Part shown: positions 1-9,557 of the stretch, one piece after another
Layout of the letters: the number at the start of each line of letters is the position of its first letter
Numbering within the stretch: the stretch's first letter is position 1
Origin: AC-32 sp035473395
GTDB lineage: Bacteria > Actinomycetota > Thermoleophilia > Gaiellales > Gaiellaceae
Direction: 5' to 3'
Assembly (NCBI GenBank): GCA_035473395.1
Contig: DATIOF010000110.1
Location: 1-10,873 of the forward strand
DNA: 10,873 bases
The notes under the pieces: model-generated
Seen by the model: only the letters and a program-made list of their open reading frames with translations
Database searches by the model: none
What the model was told of the DNA's origin: nothing
Position numbers and translations under genes: made by a program

Positions 1-488
1 TGGACGTCGTCGACGCCCTCCATGAAGAGCGGGAACTCCTCGAACTGCGTCCACTGGTTGTAGGAGGTCGAGACCGGCACGTCGACCTCGATCGACTCGT
101 CGATCGTGCTGATCCCCGTGCCGTTCGAGCTCTGCTTGCCACGGAGCTTGAGCGCAGCGCCGGCCGCGGCCGCGCCGCCGCCGAGCACGAGCATCGTGTT
201 GCGGAACTTGTGGCTGCGCTTCTGCTTCACCTCGACCCGGCTCCAGGCGTGCTGCAGGTTCTTGGTCATCCTGTCGAGCTCGCGCCGGAGCTGCTTGTCG
301 TTCGCGAGCCGTGTCGCGGCGGCCACGATGCCGACGCCCTTCGCGGCGCGTCGCTTCGCCTTGGCGCCATGACCGATCGCCGAGAGCAGCTGCTTGCGGA
401 ACTTCTTGTCGCGCGAGAGTGCGAGCGCGAACTCCTTGCTTGTGACCGCATGGTCCTTCACGGCCTGCGTCCTGGTACGTCCGAACAT
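1..488 (-). CDS. SRPBCC (polyketide cyclase/dehydrase-like) membrane-linked protein, 3' part missing
   Basis: The reading frame starts at the ATG in 486-488 and runs leftward off the window edge, leaving 162 codons. Residues 1-95 are basic and helical, rich in Lys, Arg and Ala. Residues 98-114 form a short Gly/Ala hydrophobic stretch that could be one membrane segment. From about residue 128 the sequence (TIDESIEVDVPVSTSYNQW, then FEEFPLFMEGV) matches the start of an SRPBCC/START-like domain of the cyclase/dehydrase type (COG5637). Such domains form a hydrophobic ligand cavity, but the ligand is unknown here and most of the domain lies outside the window. The start is supported by a purine-rich GAGGAAAGGGA just upstream. 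The gene is divergent from the DedA gene. I am confident in the family from the FEEFPLFMEG motif; the role is unknown. Confidence 0.85.
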   Translation of the reverse strand, partial: MFGRTRTQAVKDHAVTSKEFALALSRDKKFRKQLLSAIGHGAKAKRRAAKGVGIVAAATRLANDKQLRRELDRMTKNLQHAWSRVEVKQKRSHKFRNTMLVLGGGAAAAGAALKLRGKQSSNGTGISTIDESIEVDVPVSTSYNQWTQFEEFPLFMEGVDDV

Positions 489-490
489 AG

Positions 491-502
491 GTCCCTTTCC
501 TC
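491..502 (-). promoter_or_regulatory. Ribosome binding site of the SRPBCC gene
   Basis: On the minus strand this reads GAGGAAAGGGAC, ending a few bases before the ATG at 488. It fixes the start of the SRPBCC gene. It is one of only two clear Shine-Dalgarno sequences in the window; most other genes lack one. Confidence 0.7.
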
Positions 503-520
503 GAAGTCGTTACGAGACTC

Positions 521-532
521 CTTCCGCGGAAG
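521..532. promoter_or_regulatory. Perfect 12-bp palindrome, candidate operator
   Basis: CTTCCGCGGAAG is a perfect inverted repeat with no spacer. It sits in the middle of the 80-base gap between the divergent SRPBCC and DedA genes. Its symmetry and position fit a dimeric regulator site, but no regulator gene is present in the window. A chance palindrome is possible in GC-rich DNA. Confidence 0.35.
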
Positions 533-553
533 CCCGCTCCCAAACACCGGGGT

Positions 554-559
554 TAGTGT
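554..559 (+). promoter_or_regulatory. Candidate -10 element of the DedA gene
   Basis: TAGTGT matches the actinobacterial TANNNT -10 consensus and ends 9 bases before the GTG start. This would give an mRNA with a leader of about 2-3 bases. I see no convincing -35 hexamer or Shine-Dalgarno. Confidence 0.4.
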
Positions 560-568
560 CCGCCGCGC

Positions 569-1165
569 GTGTTCCACCAATTCACCGATCTCGTGGCAAA
601 TGCCTCAGGCTGGGCCTACGCGATCCTCTTCGTCCTCGCGTTTCTGGACGCGCTCATCCCGATCGTCCCGAGCGAGACCTCGGTCATCACAGCAGGGGTG
701 GTCGCCGCGGCTGGCGACCTGAGCCTGCCGATGGTGATCTTCTTCGCAGCGACCGGAGCGTTCGCCGGCGACAACACCTCGTACTGGGTCGGCCATCGCT
801 ACGGGATTCGGGTCGAGAAGCGGTTCTTCGACGGCGAGAAGGCGCGCGAGCGGGTCGCCTGGGCGCACGGCCAGATCGAGGAGCGCGGCGGCGAGCTGAT
901 CGTGATCGCGCGCTTCATCCCGGCCGGCCGCACCGTGGTGACGCTCAGCTGCGGGACGCTCGCCTACCCGTGGCGCCGCTTCGTCCTCTTCGACGCGATC
1001 GCGGCATCGATCTGGGCGATCTACGCGGCGCTGCTCGGCTACCTCGGCGGGCACACGTTCGAGGCGCAGCCGTGGAAGGGCCTGCTGCTCGCCTTCGCGA
1101 TCGCCTTCACGGTCACCGGCGCGATCGAGCTCGTCCGTTGGTTGAAGCGGCGCCGGTCGGATTAA
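569..1165 (+). CDS. DedA/VTT-family inner-membrane protein
   Basis: This 198-residue protein has the length and layout of DedA (SNARE-associated/VTT) proteins, which are membrane proteins linked to lipid flipping and envelope homeostasis. Hydrophobic segments lie at about residues 15-32, 52-66, 110-130, 138-162 and 172-188. Family signatures visible are Glu36 in IPIVPSE, Asp68 in the AGDNTSYWVGHRYG block, and the ARFIPAGR motif with Arg115 and Arg121. These match the acidic and arginine residues conserved across the family. The C-terminus is basic (LKRRRSD), as expected for a cytoplasmic tail. The start is GTG at 569 with no clear Shine-Dalgarno, so it is probably leaderless. The gene is divergent from the SRPBCC gene and convergent with the cyclophilin gene. 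The family call is firm; the exact substrate is not known. Confidence 0.92.
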   Translation: MFHQFTDLVANASGWAYAILFVLAFLDALIPIVPSETSVITAGVVAAAGDLSLPMVIFFAATGAFAGDNTSYWVGHRYGIRVEKRFFDGEKARERVAWAHGQIEERGGELIVIARFIPAGRTVVTLSCGTLAYPWRRFVLFDAIAASIWAIYAALLGYLGGHTFEAQPWKGLLLAFAIAFTVTGAIELVRWLKRRRSD

Positions 1166-1168
1166 GAC

Positions 1169-1195
1169 GGCCGCACCGGCAAAGCCGGAACGGCC
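1169..1195 (+). terminator. Hairpin after the DedA gene
   Basis: GGCCG, CA, CCGGC, loop AAA, GCCGG, AA, CGGCC form two 5-bp stems separated by a symmetric 2x2 mismatch. It starts 3 bases after the DedA stop. There is no U-tract, so it would be a GC-rich actinobacterial-type terminator or an mRNA 3'-end stabiliser. Confidence 0.5.
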
Positions 1196-1204
1196 TCTAC
1201 GGTC

Positions 1205-1224
1205 GGCACCACCTAGTCGGTGCC
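1205..1224 (-). terminator. Hairpin after the cyclophilin gene
   Basis: GGCACC, an 8-base loop and GGTGCC form a 6-bp stem that begins directly after the TAA stop (1225-1227) of the leftward cyclophilin gene. With the hairpin at 1169-1195 it fills the convergent gap. It has no U-tract. Confidence 0.4.
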
Positions 1225-1683
1225 TTAGCCGGGCAGCTCGACGCGCTCGATCACGGCCGGCTCGCGCGGCTTGTCGTTCGCGTCGGTGTCCGTCTTCTCG
1301 ATCGAGTCGACCGCATCCATGCCGCCGGTGACCTTGCCGAAGACCGTGTGCTTGCCGTCGAGCCAGGGCGCCGCGCCGGTCGTGACGATGAAGAACTGGC
1401 TGCCGTTCGTGTTCGGGCCGGCGTTGGCCATCGCCAGGGCGCCGCGCTCGATCTTGTGGTCGTTGAACTCGTCCTCGAACGTGTAGCCCGGGCCGCCCAT
1501 GCCGGTGCCGGTCGGATCGCCGCCCTGGATCATGAAGTCAGGGATCACACGGTGGAAGACGACGCCGTCGTAGAAGCCGTCACCCGCGAGCTTGCGGAAG
1601 TTCTCGACCGTCTTGGGCGCGTCGTCGTCGAACAGCTCGACTTCGATGGCTCCGTGGTTCGTATGCAGCGTGGCGGCGCTCAC
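1225..1683 (-). CDS. Cyclophilin-type peptidyl-prolyl cis-trans isomerase
   Basis: This 152-residue single-domain cyclophilin catalyses cis-trans isomerisation of Xaa-Pro bonds. All core motifs are present: FHRVIPDFMIQGGD with catalytic Arg45 plus Phe50 and Gln53, the GSQFFI block at residues 94-99, and WLDGKHTVFG with Trp107 and His112. No signal peptide or membrane segment is visible, so it is probably cytoplasmic. The length is that of the short bacterial PpiB-like class. The start is GTG at 1681-1683, which gives the normal family N-terminus (ATLHTNHGAIEVELF). There is no Shine-Dalgarno, but there is a TANNNT element 9 bases upstream. It is divergent from the DUF2079 gene and probably monocistronic. 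Confidence 0.95.
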   Translation of the reverse strand: MSAATLHTNHGAIEVELFDDDAPKTVENFRKLAGDGFYDGVVFHRVIPDFMIQGGDPTGTGMGGPGYTFEDEFNDHKIERGALAMANAGPNTNGSQFFIVTTGAAPWLDGKHTVFGKVTGGMDAVDSIEKTDTDANDKPREPAVIERVELPG

Positions 1684-1692
1684 GACGAGTTC

Positions 1693-1698
1693 AGCCTA
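1693..1698 (-). promoter_or_regulatory. Candidate -10 element of the cyclophilin gene
   Basis: On the minus strand this reads TAGGCT (TANNNT) and ends 9 bases before the GTG start. It predicts a nearly leaderless transcript. No matching -35 was found. Confidence 0.4.
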
Positions 1699-1720
1699 CC
1701 GGCCGTGCGGATGTCCCGCC

Positions 1721-1726
1721 TAGACT
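1721..1726 (+). promoter_or_regulatory. Candidate -10 element of the DUF2079 gene
   Basis: TAGACT matches TANNNT. A transcript would begin near 1733, about 16 bases before the annotated TTG. A CTG codon in the same frame lies at 1734-1736, exactly where a leaderless start would fall. Confidence 0.3.
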
Positions 1727-1748
1727 GGACGGCCTGACCACCGCAGCG

Positions 1749-3095
1749 TTGCCGCTCCTGGGCAGGCGCCCGGACGCTCGACGGCTCGCCGTCGCCGCGT
1801 TGCCAGTGGCCTGCGCCTCCGCGGCCGCCCTCTTCTACTCAGTGGTCTCGATCTACCGTCACGATCGCTTCGCGAGCGACGCCTACGACCTTGGCATCTT
1901 CGACCAGACGATCTGGGGCTACAGCCATCTCGAGATTGTCCGGAACACGGTCAAGGGCGTGCCGAACCTGCTCGGAGACCACTTCCATCCGGCGCTGATG
2001 GCCGTCGCGCCCGCGTATTGGATCTGGAACGACGCGCGGGTGCTGCTCGTCGTCCAGGCGCTGCTGCTCGCCGCGGCCAGCCTGCCGATCTTCTGGTGGG
2101 CGAGATCCCGGCTCGGCCTTGTGGGCGCAGTCGGAATCCAGCTCGCCTTCCTCGCGTTCTGGGGTGTGCTCGCCGGCGCGATCTTCGACTTCCACGAGCT
2201 GGCACTCGCCGTGCCGGCGATCTCGTTTGGGCTGTACGCGCTGCTCGAGCGTCGGGCGAGGCTGTTCTGGTCGATGTTCGTGCTCGGGTGCCTCTCGAAG
2301 GAGGACGTTGCGCTGACCTTCGCGGCGATGGGCGTCTACGCGGCGCTCGTTCAGCGCCGCGGCCGGTTCGGGCTCGGCGTGGTCGCGCTGGCCGGCGCCT
2401 GGTTCGCCGTGACCATCAGCACGATCGTGCCCGCCATCGCCGGCCGCCGCTACCACTACTGGGACTATCCGAGCCTCGGGCCGAGATGGACGAGCGCTCC
2501 CCTGGCGCTGGCGCGCCGGCCCTGGCGCGTGCTCGCGACCCCGTTCGACAACCGCACCAAGCTCGAGACGCTGGCGGCCACGTTCGGAGCGTGGCTCTTC
2601 CTCCCGCTCTTCTCGCCCTTGCTGCTGGTTGCGATCCCGACCGTGGCCGAGCGGTTCCTGGCCGGCAATCCGAGCTTCTGGACGGCAAAGTTCCAGTACT
2701 CGCTCCCGATCGCGCCGATCCTCGCCTTCGCGGCGATCGATTCGCTTACGCGGCTGCGCGGGGCGCGGGTGCGCGGCCTCGGGCTGGCAGGAGTGCTCGC
2801 CTGCGGGCTCGTGCTGAGCCTGGCCGTCATCAGGCCGCTGCAAGGGCTGTCGGAGTACATGCCCGAGGCGCGGGCCGCGGCGATCGACTCGTGCCTCGAC
2901 CGGATCCCGCCGCAGGCGGCGGTGGCGGCGTCGGGCTCGCTGGTCCCGCACCTGACGCACCGGCTGCGGATCGACCCGATCTTCCGGCAGAAGCACGACC
3001 GCTACCTCGCGGTTGACGGTCGCGCAGCCCGCGCGGCCGGTTACCGACGCGTGTGCCGGCGAGGCGGCGTGACCGTCCTGCGTGCGCGGGCGTAG
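1749..3095 (+). CDS. DUF2079 multi-pass membrane protein (GT-C glycosyltransferase-like)
   Basis: This 448-residue polytopic protein belongs to the DUF2079 family (COG3463). About nine to ten hydrophobic segments occur between residues 13 and 365. The family hallmark is the loop after the first membrane segment: AYDLGIFDQTIWGYSH (residues 45-60), then VPNLLGDHFHPALM (71-84) with the acidic and His residues expected at a GT-C-like active site, followed by DARVLLVVQALLLA. A second acidic motif, DFHE, lies in the next luminal loop. The soluble C-terminus (IPPQAAVAASGSLVPHLTHR) is also typical. The family resembles lipid-linked-sugar transferases, but no substrate is established. The annotated start is TTG at 1749 with no Shine-Dalgarno. 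An in-frame CTG at 1734 is an alternative and would give an MTTAALP N-terminus. The gene is monocistronic and divergent from the cyclophilin gene. Confidence 0.88.
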   Translation: MPLLGRRPDARRLAVAALPVACASAAALFYSVVSIYRHDRFASDAYDLGIFDQTIWGYSHLEIVRNTVKGVPNLLGDHFHPALMAVAPAYWIWNDARVLLVVQALLLAAASLPIFWWARSRLGLVGAVGIQLAFLAFWGVLAGAIFDFHELALAVPAISFGLYALLERRARLFWSMFVLGCLSKEDVALTFAAMGVYAALVQRRGRFGLGVVALAGAWFAVTISTIVPAIAGRRYHYWDYPSLGPRWTSAPLALARRPWRVLATPFDNRTKLETLAATFGAWLFLPLFSPLLLVAIPTVAERFLAGNPSFWTAKFQYSLPIAPILAFAAIDSLTRLRGARVRGLGLAGVLACGLVLSLAVIRPLQGLSEYMPEARAAAIDSCLDRIPPQAAVAASGSLVPHLTHRLRIDPIFRQKHDRYLAVDGRAARAAGYRRVCRRGGVTVLRARA

Positions 3096-3109
3096 CTCTT
3101 ACGAAAGCC

Positions 3110-3142
3110 TCAGACCGCTCACAGGCGTTGTTCAGCTTCCGC
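3110..3142 (+). promoter_or_regulatory. Three 11-bp direct-repeat units, candidate OmpR/PhoB-type operator
   Basis: CAG occurs at 3111, 3122 and 3133, an exact 11-base period. The units read TCAGACCGCTC, ACAGGCGTTGT and TCAGCTTCCGC. Direct repeats on one helical face at 11 bp are typical of OmpR/PhoB-family response-regulator sites. The array lies 43-75 bases before the start of the PepSY-like gene. No response regulator is encoded in the window. A weak -10 (TAGTCG at 3160) lies downstream. Confidence 0.4.
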
Positions 3143-3170
3143 TGCGAGGTTGAGCCTCGTAGTCGACCGA

Positions 3171-3180
3171 AAGGAGGTGA
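3171..3180 (+). promoter_or_regulatory. Strong ribosome binding site of the PepSY-like gene
   Basis: AAGGAGGTGA is nearly a full complement of the 16S rRNA 3' end and lies 4 bases before ATG 3185. It decides the start at 3185 over the upstream in-frame start at 3053, which lies inside the preceding DUF2079 gene. It suggests high translation. Confidence 0.85.
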
Positions 3181-3184
3181 AGCG

Positions 3185-3658
3185 ATGAACGGCAACGTCA
3201 AGCGCTGGACGCCGGAGCGGATCGTCGTGCTCGCGGCGCTCGCGTTCGGCATCACCGCCGGGACGTACGGGATCGCGAGCGCGGCCAGCGGGTCGAGCTC
3301 GAACGGCTCGTCGTCGGCGAACGCACCGCTGTTCGCCGCGAGCGGCCCGGCCGCCGCCCCCAGCGGGGGGCACGCGTGGGGCCGGCAGCGGAGCGACGAG
3401 ACGTCGCTGACCGGTGACGCGCTCAGCAAGGTGACCGCTCTCGCCAAGGCGAAGGTGCCCGGCGGGACGATCGTCCGCGTCGAGACCGACGCCGACGGCA
3501 ACGCGGCCTACGAGGCCCACCTGGTCAAGGCCGACGGAACGCCGGCCTCGGTCTACGTGAACAAGCAGTTCGAGGTCGTGAGCGTCGAGTCGGGCATGCC
3601 CGGACCTCGGGGTGACCGCGGCCAGGCGCCGTCGTCCTCGAGCGGCGCGAGCGCGTAG
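3185..3658 (+). CDS. Small exported or membrane-anchored PepSY-like protein
   Basis: The protein has 157 residues. Residues 1-10 are basic, 13-33 are hydrophobic, and ASAASG at 31-36 is a possible signal-peptidase site, so it is secreted or N-terminally anchored. Residues 35-70 are a low-complexity Ser/Gly/Ala linker. Residues 74-136 (SLTGDALSKVTALA, VPGGTIVRVETDADG, AAYEAHLVKADGT, ASVYVNKQFEVV) follow the helix-then-strands pattern of PepSY domains, often found in small exported actinobacterial proteins. The C-terminal tail is Gly/Pro/Ser-rich and looks disordered. The start is fixed by a very strong Shine-Dalgarno. A repeat array upstream suggests control by a two-component system, perhaps responding to envelope conditions. 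It is flanked by a strong terminator-like hairpin, so it is its own transcription unit. The PepSY assignment is by pattern and should be tested with a profile. Confidence 0.75.
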   Translation: MNGNVKRWTPERIVVLAALAFGITAGTYGIASAASGSSSNGSSSANAPLFAASGPAAAPSGGHAWGRQRSDETSLTGDALSKVTALAKAKVPGGTIVRVETDADGNAAYEAHLVKADGTPASVYVNKQFEVVSVESGMPGPRGDRGQAPSSSSGASA

Positions 3659-3671
3659 CTCCCCCGCAGAT

Positions 3672-3699
3672 GGGCTCGCCCTGGCGCCGGGGCGAGCCC
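3672..3699 (+). terminator. Strong hairpin after the PepSY-like gene
   Basis: GGGCTCGCCC, an 8-base loop (TGGCGCCG) and GGGCGAGCCC form a perfect 10-bp stem starting 13 bases after the stop codon. The bases after it are TGTTCC, a weak T-rich tract. It is the best terminator candidate in the window. It separates this gene from the MBL gene, whose -10 lies 14 bases beyond. Confidence 0.75.
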
Positions 3700-3712
3700 T
3701 GTTCCGCCGCGT

Positions 3713-3718
3713 TAGCAT
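3713..3718 (+). promoter_or_regulatory. Candidate -10 element of the MBL-fold gene
   Basis: TAGCAT (TANNNT) ends exactly 6 bases before GTG 3725, so transcription would begin at the start codon. There is no Shine-Dalgarno. The usual -35 position falls inside the preceding hairpin and has no consensus. Confidence 0.5.
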
Positions 3719-3724
3719 CGCGCG

Positions 3725-4399
3725 GTGCGCGAGCTTCAACCCGGGCTCTGGCACTGGCAAGCGCCGCATCCCGCGTGGACGCACGACCAATGGTGGCCGC
3801 AGGCGGTCTCGTCCTACGCGTTCGACGACGGCGTGCGGCTGCTCCTCTTCGATCCGCTGGCCGTGCCCGAGGAGATCCTCGCGCTCGCTGCCGGGCGCGA
3901 GCCGGTGATCGTGCTCACCGCGCCGTGGCACGAACGCGATGCGCCGAGCCTGGTCGAGCGCCTTGGAGCGCCGGTCTACACGCCGCCGCCGGACACCGCG
4001 GGCGACCTGATCCGGAAGTACGGCCTCGACCCGGCGGAGATCCCGGACGGCTTGCATAGCTCCGACCTCGAGTGGCTGGTCGTCGAGGGCCGCGGCGAGG
4101 CGCACGTCTTCGCCGCGGGTGACCGCTTGCCGATCGGCGTCGAGGTCTTCCCCGGCCGCTCGCACAACGACGTCGTGCTCTGGCTCGAGCGCGTGGGCGC
4201 GGTCGTCACCGGCGACTCGCTGGTCGACTTCGACCGTGGCTTCGAGGTTCCGCAAGAGGTCGTCGAGCACGGCTGCACGCGCGAGCAGGTGATCGCAGAC
4301 CTGCGGCCGCTGCTCGAGCTGCCGGTCGAGCTCGTGCTGCCGGCGCACGGAGCGCCGACAGATCGCGCCGCACTCGAGCGCGCGCTCGGGAGGCTCTAG
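3725..4399 (+). CDS. MBL-fold metallo-hydrolase-like protein with degenerate first metal motif
   Basis: This 224-residue protein has the overall plan of a metallo-beta-lactamase fold. An N-terminal strand pair (residues 7-43) ends in LLFDPL. A strand follows and ends in VLTAPWHERDA (63-73), where the canonical THxHxDH should be. His147 lies in GRSHNDVVLWL, Asp164 in VTGDSLVDF and His208 in LPAHGAP. The last three match the second metal-binding His, the bridging Asp and the final His of the fold. The first motif keeps only His69 and Asp72 at altered spacing, so metal content and activity are uncertain. No signal peptide is visible. The start is GTG, probably leaderless. The stop (TAG 4397-4399) shares a CTAG with the stop of the convergent M55 gene. 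The substrate is unknown. Confidence 0.85.
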   Translation: MRELQPGLWHWQAPHPAWTHDQWWPQAVSSYAFDDGVRLLLFDPLAVPEEILALAAGREPVIVLTAPWHERDAPSLVERLGAPVYTPPPDTAGDLIRKYGLDPAEIPDGLHSSDLEWLVVEGRGEAHVFAAGDRLPIGVEVFPGRSHNDVVLWLERVGAVVTGDSLVDFDRGFEVPQEVVEHGCTREQVIADLRPLLELPVELVLPAHGAPTDRAALERALGRL

Positions 4400-5370
4400 C
4401 CCTCTGCTAGCTGCTCGGCGACCCCGGCGGGCATGGGGTCGGCCGGCGCTGTGTACCACTCCGGTTGCGACTCGCCGGCCCACGCGTCGAAGATCAGCCG
4501 CAGCTGCTCGACCCGCCCTTGGTCGGCCGCGGCCGCTTCGTCTGCGCTCGCGAAGCCGCCGAGCCAGTACGGCATGAACGGAACGAGCGCCGCGTTCATC
4601 GCGGCCGCCAGGAGCTCACGTGCATCGCGCCACGTCCTCAGCTGGGCCGAGAATTCCACCGCGCCGGACCGTGTCCAGCCGGCTTCCAGCAGTTGGTCTG
4701 CGACCTCGCTTCCGTTCGGCATGCTCGCCTCGAACGTCACGCCGGTTGGCTGGGGGGCAGCGGGCACGGACGAGGCGTCTCGGAGACATCGCTCGGCGAA
4801 CTCGCGGAGCGCGGTGCGGCCGTCCTCCGGCTCAGCCCAGATCGGGCTCATGCCATCGCGGCCGATCGACCTCTGCGTGACCAGGAAGGGAGTCTCGGAC
4901 AGCGAGCCGAGTGTCTCTTGGAGCAGATCGTTCCCGGTGATCCCGAGCAGCGGAAGACCGGACGCCCACACTCGCCCGTGGCTCTCCGAGATCAGCTCCC
5001 CGCCGGCCCGCAGCCTCAGCCCCGCGACGTAGGTATGCGAGAGGAATCCATCGACGCCACCGCGTGCGTGGTGGGCCACCTGGAAGGTCGCATCGACCCC
5101 GTGGTCCGCGAGGTCGAAATCACGCCACGTCTCGAGGCGGGCACCGGTCGGCAACGCCTCGGCAGAGACGTTGACCGTATTGCCTCCGTGGTTGTCGAGA
5201 ACGACCAGCTCCGACGCGCCTCCCGCCAGCAGCCCTTCGCAGACGGCGGCCACGTCGTCCTCGAGGCGAGGCTTGCCGGTCTCCCAGTACTCGGGCAGGC
5301 AGCCCCAGATCTCGCGAACGCTCCGTAGCTGGGAAGCGCCCTCCATGTCGACGCTGACCGCGATTCTCAT
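4396..5370 (-). CDS. M55 family metallopeptidase (DppA D-aminopeptidase-like)
   Basis: The protein has 324 residues. The N-terminus MRIAVSVDMEGAS is the M55 signature; Asp8 and Glu10 match the zinc ligands of Bacillus DppA. Further ligands line up as His61 in LDNHGGN, His101 in AHHARGG and Glu129 in ISESHG. His112 in FLSHTYV matches the conserved catalytic-site His. DppA is a zinc D-aminopeptidase cleaving D-Ala-containing dipeptides, so a role in peptidoglycan-derived peptide use is plausible. No signal peptide is seen, so it is probably cytoplasmic. It is longer than the roughly 274 residues of DppA, with a C-terminal extension of about 50 residues of no recognised function. It lies 29 bases after the YjbR-like gene in the same direction, with a possible -10 of its own. 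Ligands are intact, so I expect an active enzyme. Confidence 0.92.
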   Translation of the reverse strand: MRIAVSVDMEGASQLRSVREIWGCLPEYWETGKPRLEDDVAAVCEGLLAGGASELVVLDNHGGNTVNVSAEALPTGARLETWRDFDLADHGVDATFQVAHHARGGVDGFLSHTYVAGLRLRAGGELISESHGRVWASGLPLLGITGNDLLQETLGSLSETPFLVTQRSIGRDGMSPIWAEPEDGRTALREFAERCLRDASSVPAAPQPTGVTFEASMPNGSEVADQLLEAGWTRSGAVEFSAQLRTWRDARELLAAAMNAALVPFMPYWLGGFASADEAAAADQGRVEQLRLIFDAWAGESQPEWYTAPADPMPAGVAEQLAEG

Positions 5371-5376
5371 TCGGCC

Positions 5377-5382
5377 ACCGTA
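5377..5382 (-). promoter_or_regulatory. Candidate -10 element of the M55 gene
   Basis: On the minus strand this reads TACGGT (TANNNT) and ends exactly 6 bases before ATG 5370, predicting a leaderless mRNA. It lies in the 29-base gap after the YjbR-like gene, so the M55 gene may be transcribed separately as well as by read-through. No -35 was found. Confidence 0.5.
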
Positions 5383-5399
5383 CTAGGACATCCGTCGAT

Positions 5400-5705
5400 C
5401 TACTTGCCGGACTGCAGCTCCCAGGCTCCGATGACGGCGTCCTCGATCGCATCGGGATTCCCGTTCTCCAGGTCGGCGACGATCATCATGTGCTTCGCGA
5501 ATCGCCTTGGCACCGAGAACGTCTCCGGAAACGAGTGGAGCAGGAAGTCCCGGAAGTCGAACGATGCGCGGATGACGACGTGGCTCTCGTCGAGCTGTCG
5601 TGCGACGAGGCGCCCGCGGTAGCGCCAGTCGAGCAGCCCGTCGCGGCGACCCTCGGCGACACCCTCGAGCTCCGCGGCAAGGCGGCTGAGCTCGGCGAGC
5701 CTCAT
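5400..5705 (-). CDS. MmcQ/YjbR family protein
   Basis: The protein has 101 residues. The start is taken as ATG at 5703-5705, 4 bases after the aconitase stop. A longer frame back to 5774 would overlap aconitase, and its extra residues look like out-of-frame coding. The pattern fits the MmcQ/YjbR family: an initial helix, WRYRGRLVARQLDESHVVIRASFD (residues 27-50) as the core beta strands, the PETFSVP segment at 60-66, then MMIVADLENGNPDAIEDAVIGAWEL as the last strand and helix. These are small cytoplasmic proteins with a CyaY-like fold. They are described as DNA-binding in some annotations, but without a settled function. The close spacing makes it the second gene of an operon with acnA. I see nothing broken. 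Confidence 0.8.
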   Translation of the reverse strand: MRLAELSRLAAELEGVAEGRRDGLLDWRYRGRLVARQLDESHVVIRASFDFRDFLLHSFPETFSVPRRFAKHMMIVADLENGNPDAIEDAVIGAWELQSGK

Positions 5706-5709
5706 CGGG

Positions 5710-8445
<2,736 letters not shown>

Positions 8446-8452
8446 GGCTCCG

Positions 8453-8458
8453 ACTGTA
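8453..8458 (-). promoter_or_regulatory. Candidate -10 element of acnA
   Basis: On the minus strand this reads TACAGT (TANNNT), 7 bases before ATG 8445 and inside the 17-base gap after the epimerase stop. It predicts a leaderless acnA mRNA and supports the start at 8445. No -35 consensus was found at 17-18 bases. Confidence 0.45.
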
Positions 8459-8462
8459 TCGA

Positions 8463-9556
<1,094 letters not shown>

Positions 9557-9557
<1 letters not shown>

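Noticed and set aside
394..1737. Rightward open frame (447 codons) spanning DedA and the cyclophilin gene
   Set aside because: It overlaps a real gene on each strand and the intergenic hairpins. Its Arg-rich translation is not protein-like.
1839..2996. Long open frame (385 codons) antisense to the DUF2079 gene
   Set aside because: Its translation is Arg/Glu/Pro/Gln-rich with no recognisable domain, as expected for an opposite-strand frame in GC-rich coding DNA. The sense frame is a clear family member.
3145..3159. Small hairpin (CGAGG, 5-base loop, CCTCG) in the PepSY-like leader as a riboswitch or attenuator
   Set aside because: A 5-bp stem alone is common by chance, and I see no aptamer-like or terminator/antiterminator arrangement.
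3119..4483. Long leftward open frame (454 codons) across the PepSY-like and MBL genes
   Set aside because: It is antisense to two recognised genes and crosses a terminator hairpin. Its composition is low-complexity Arg/Ala.
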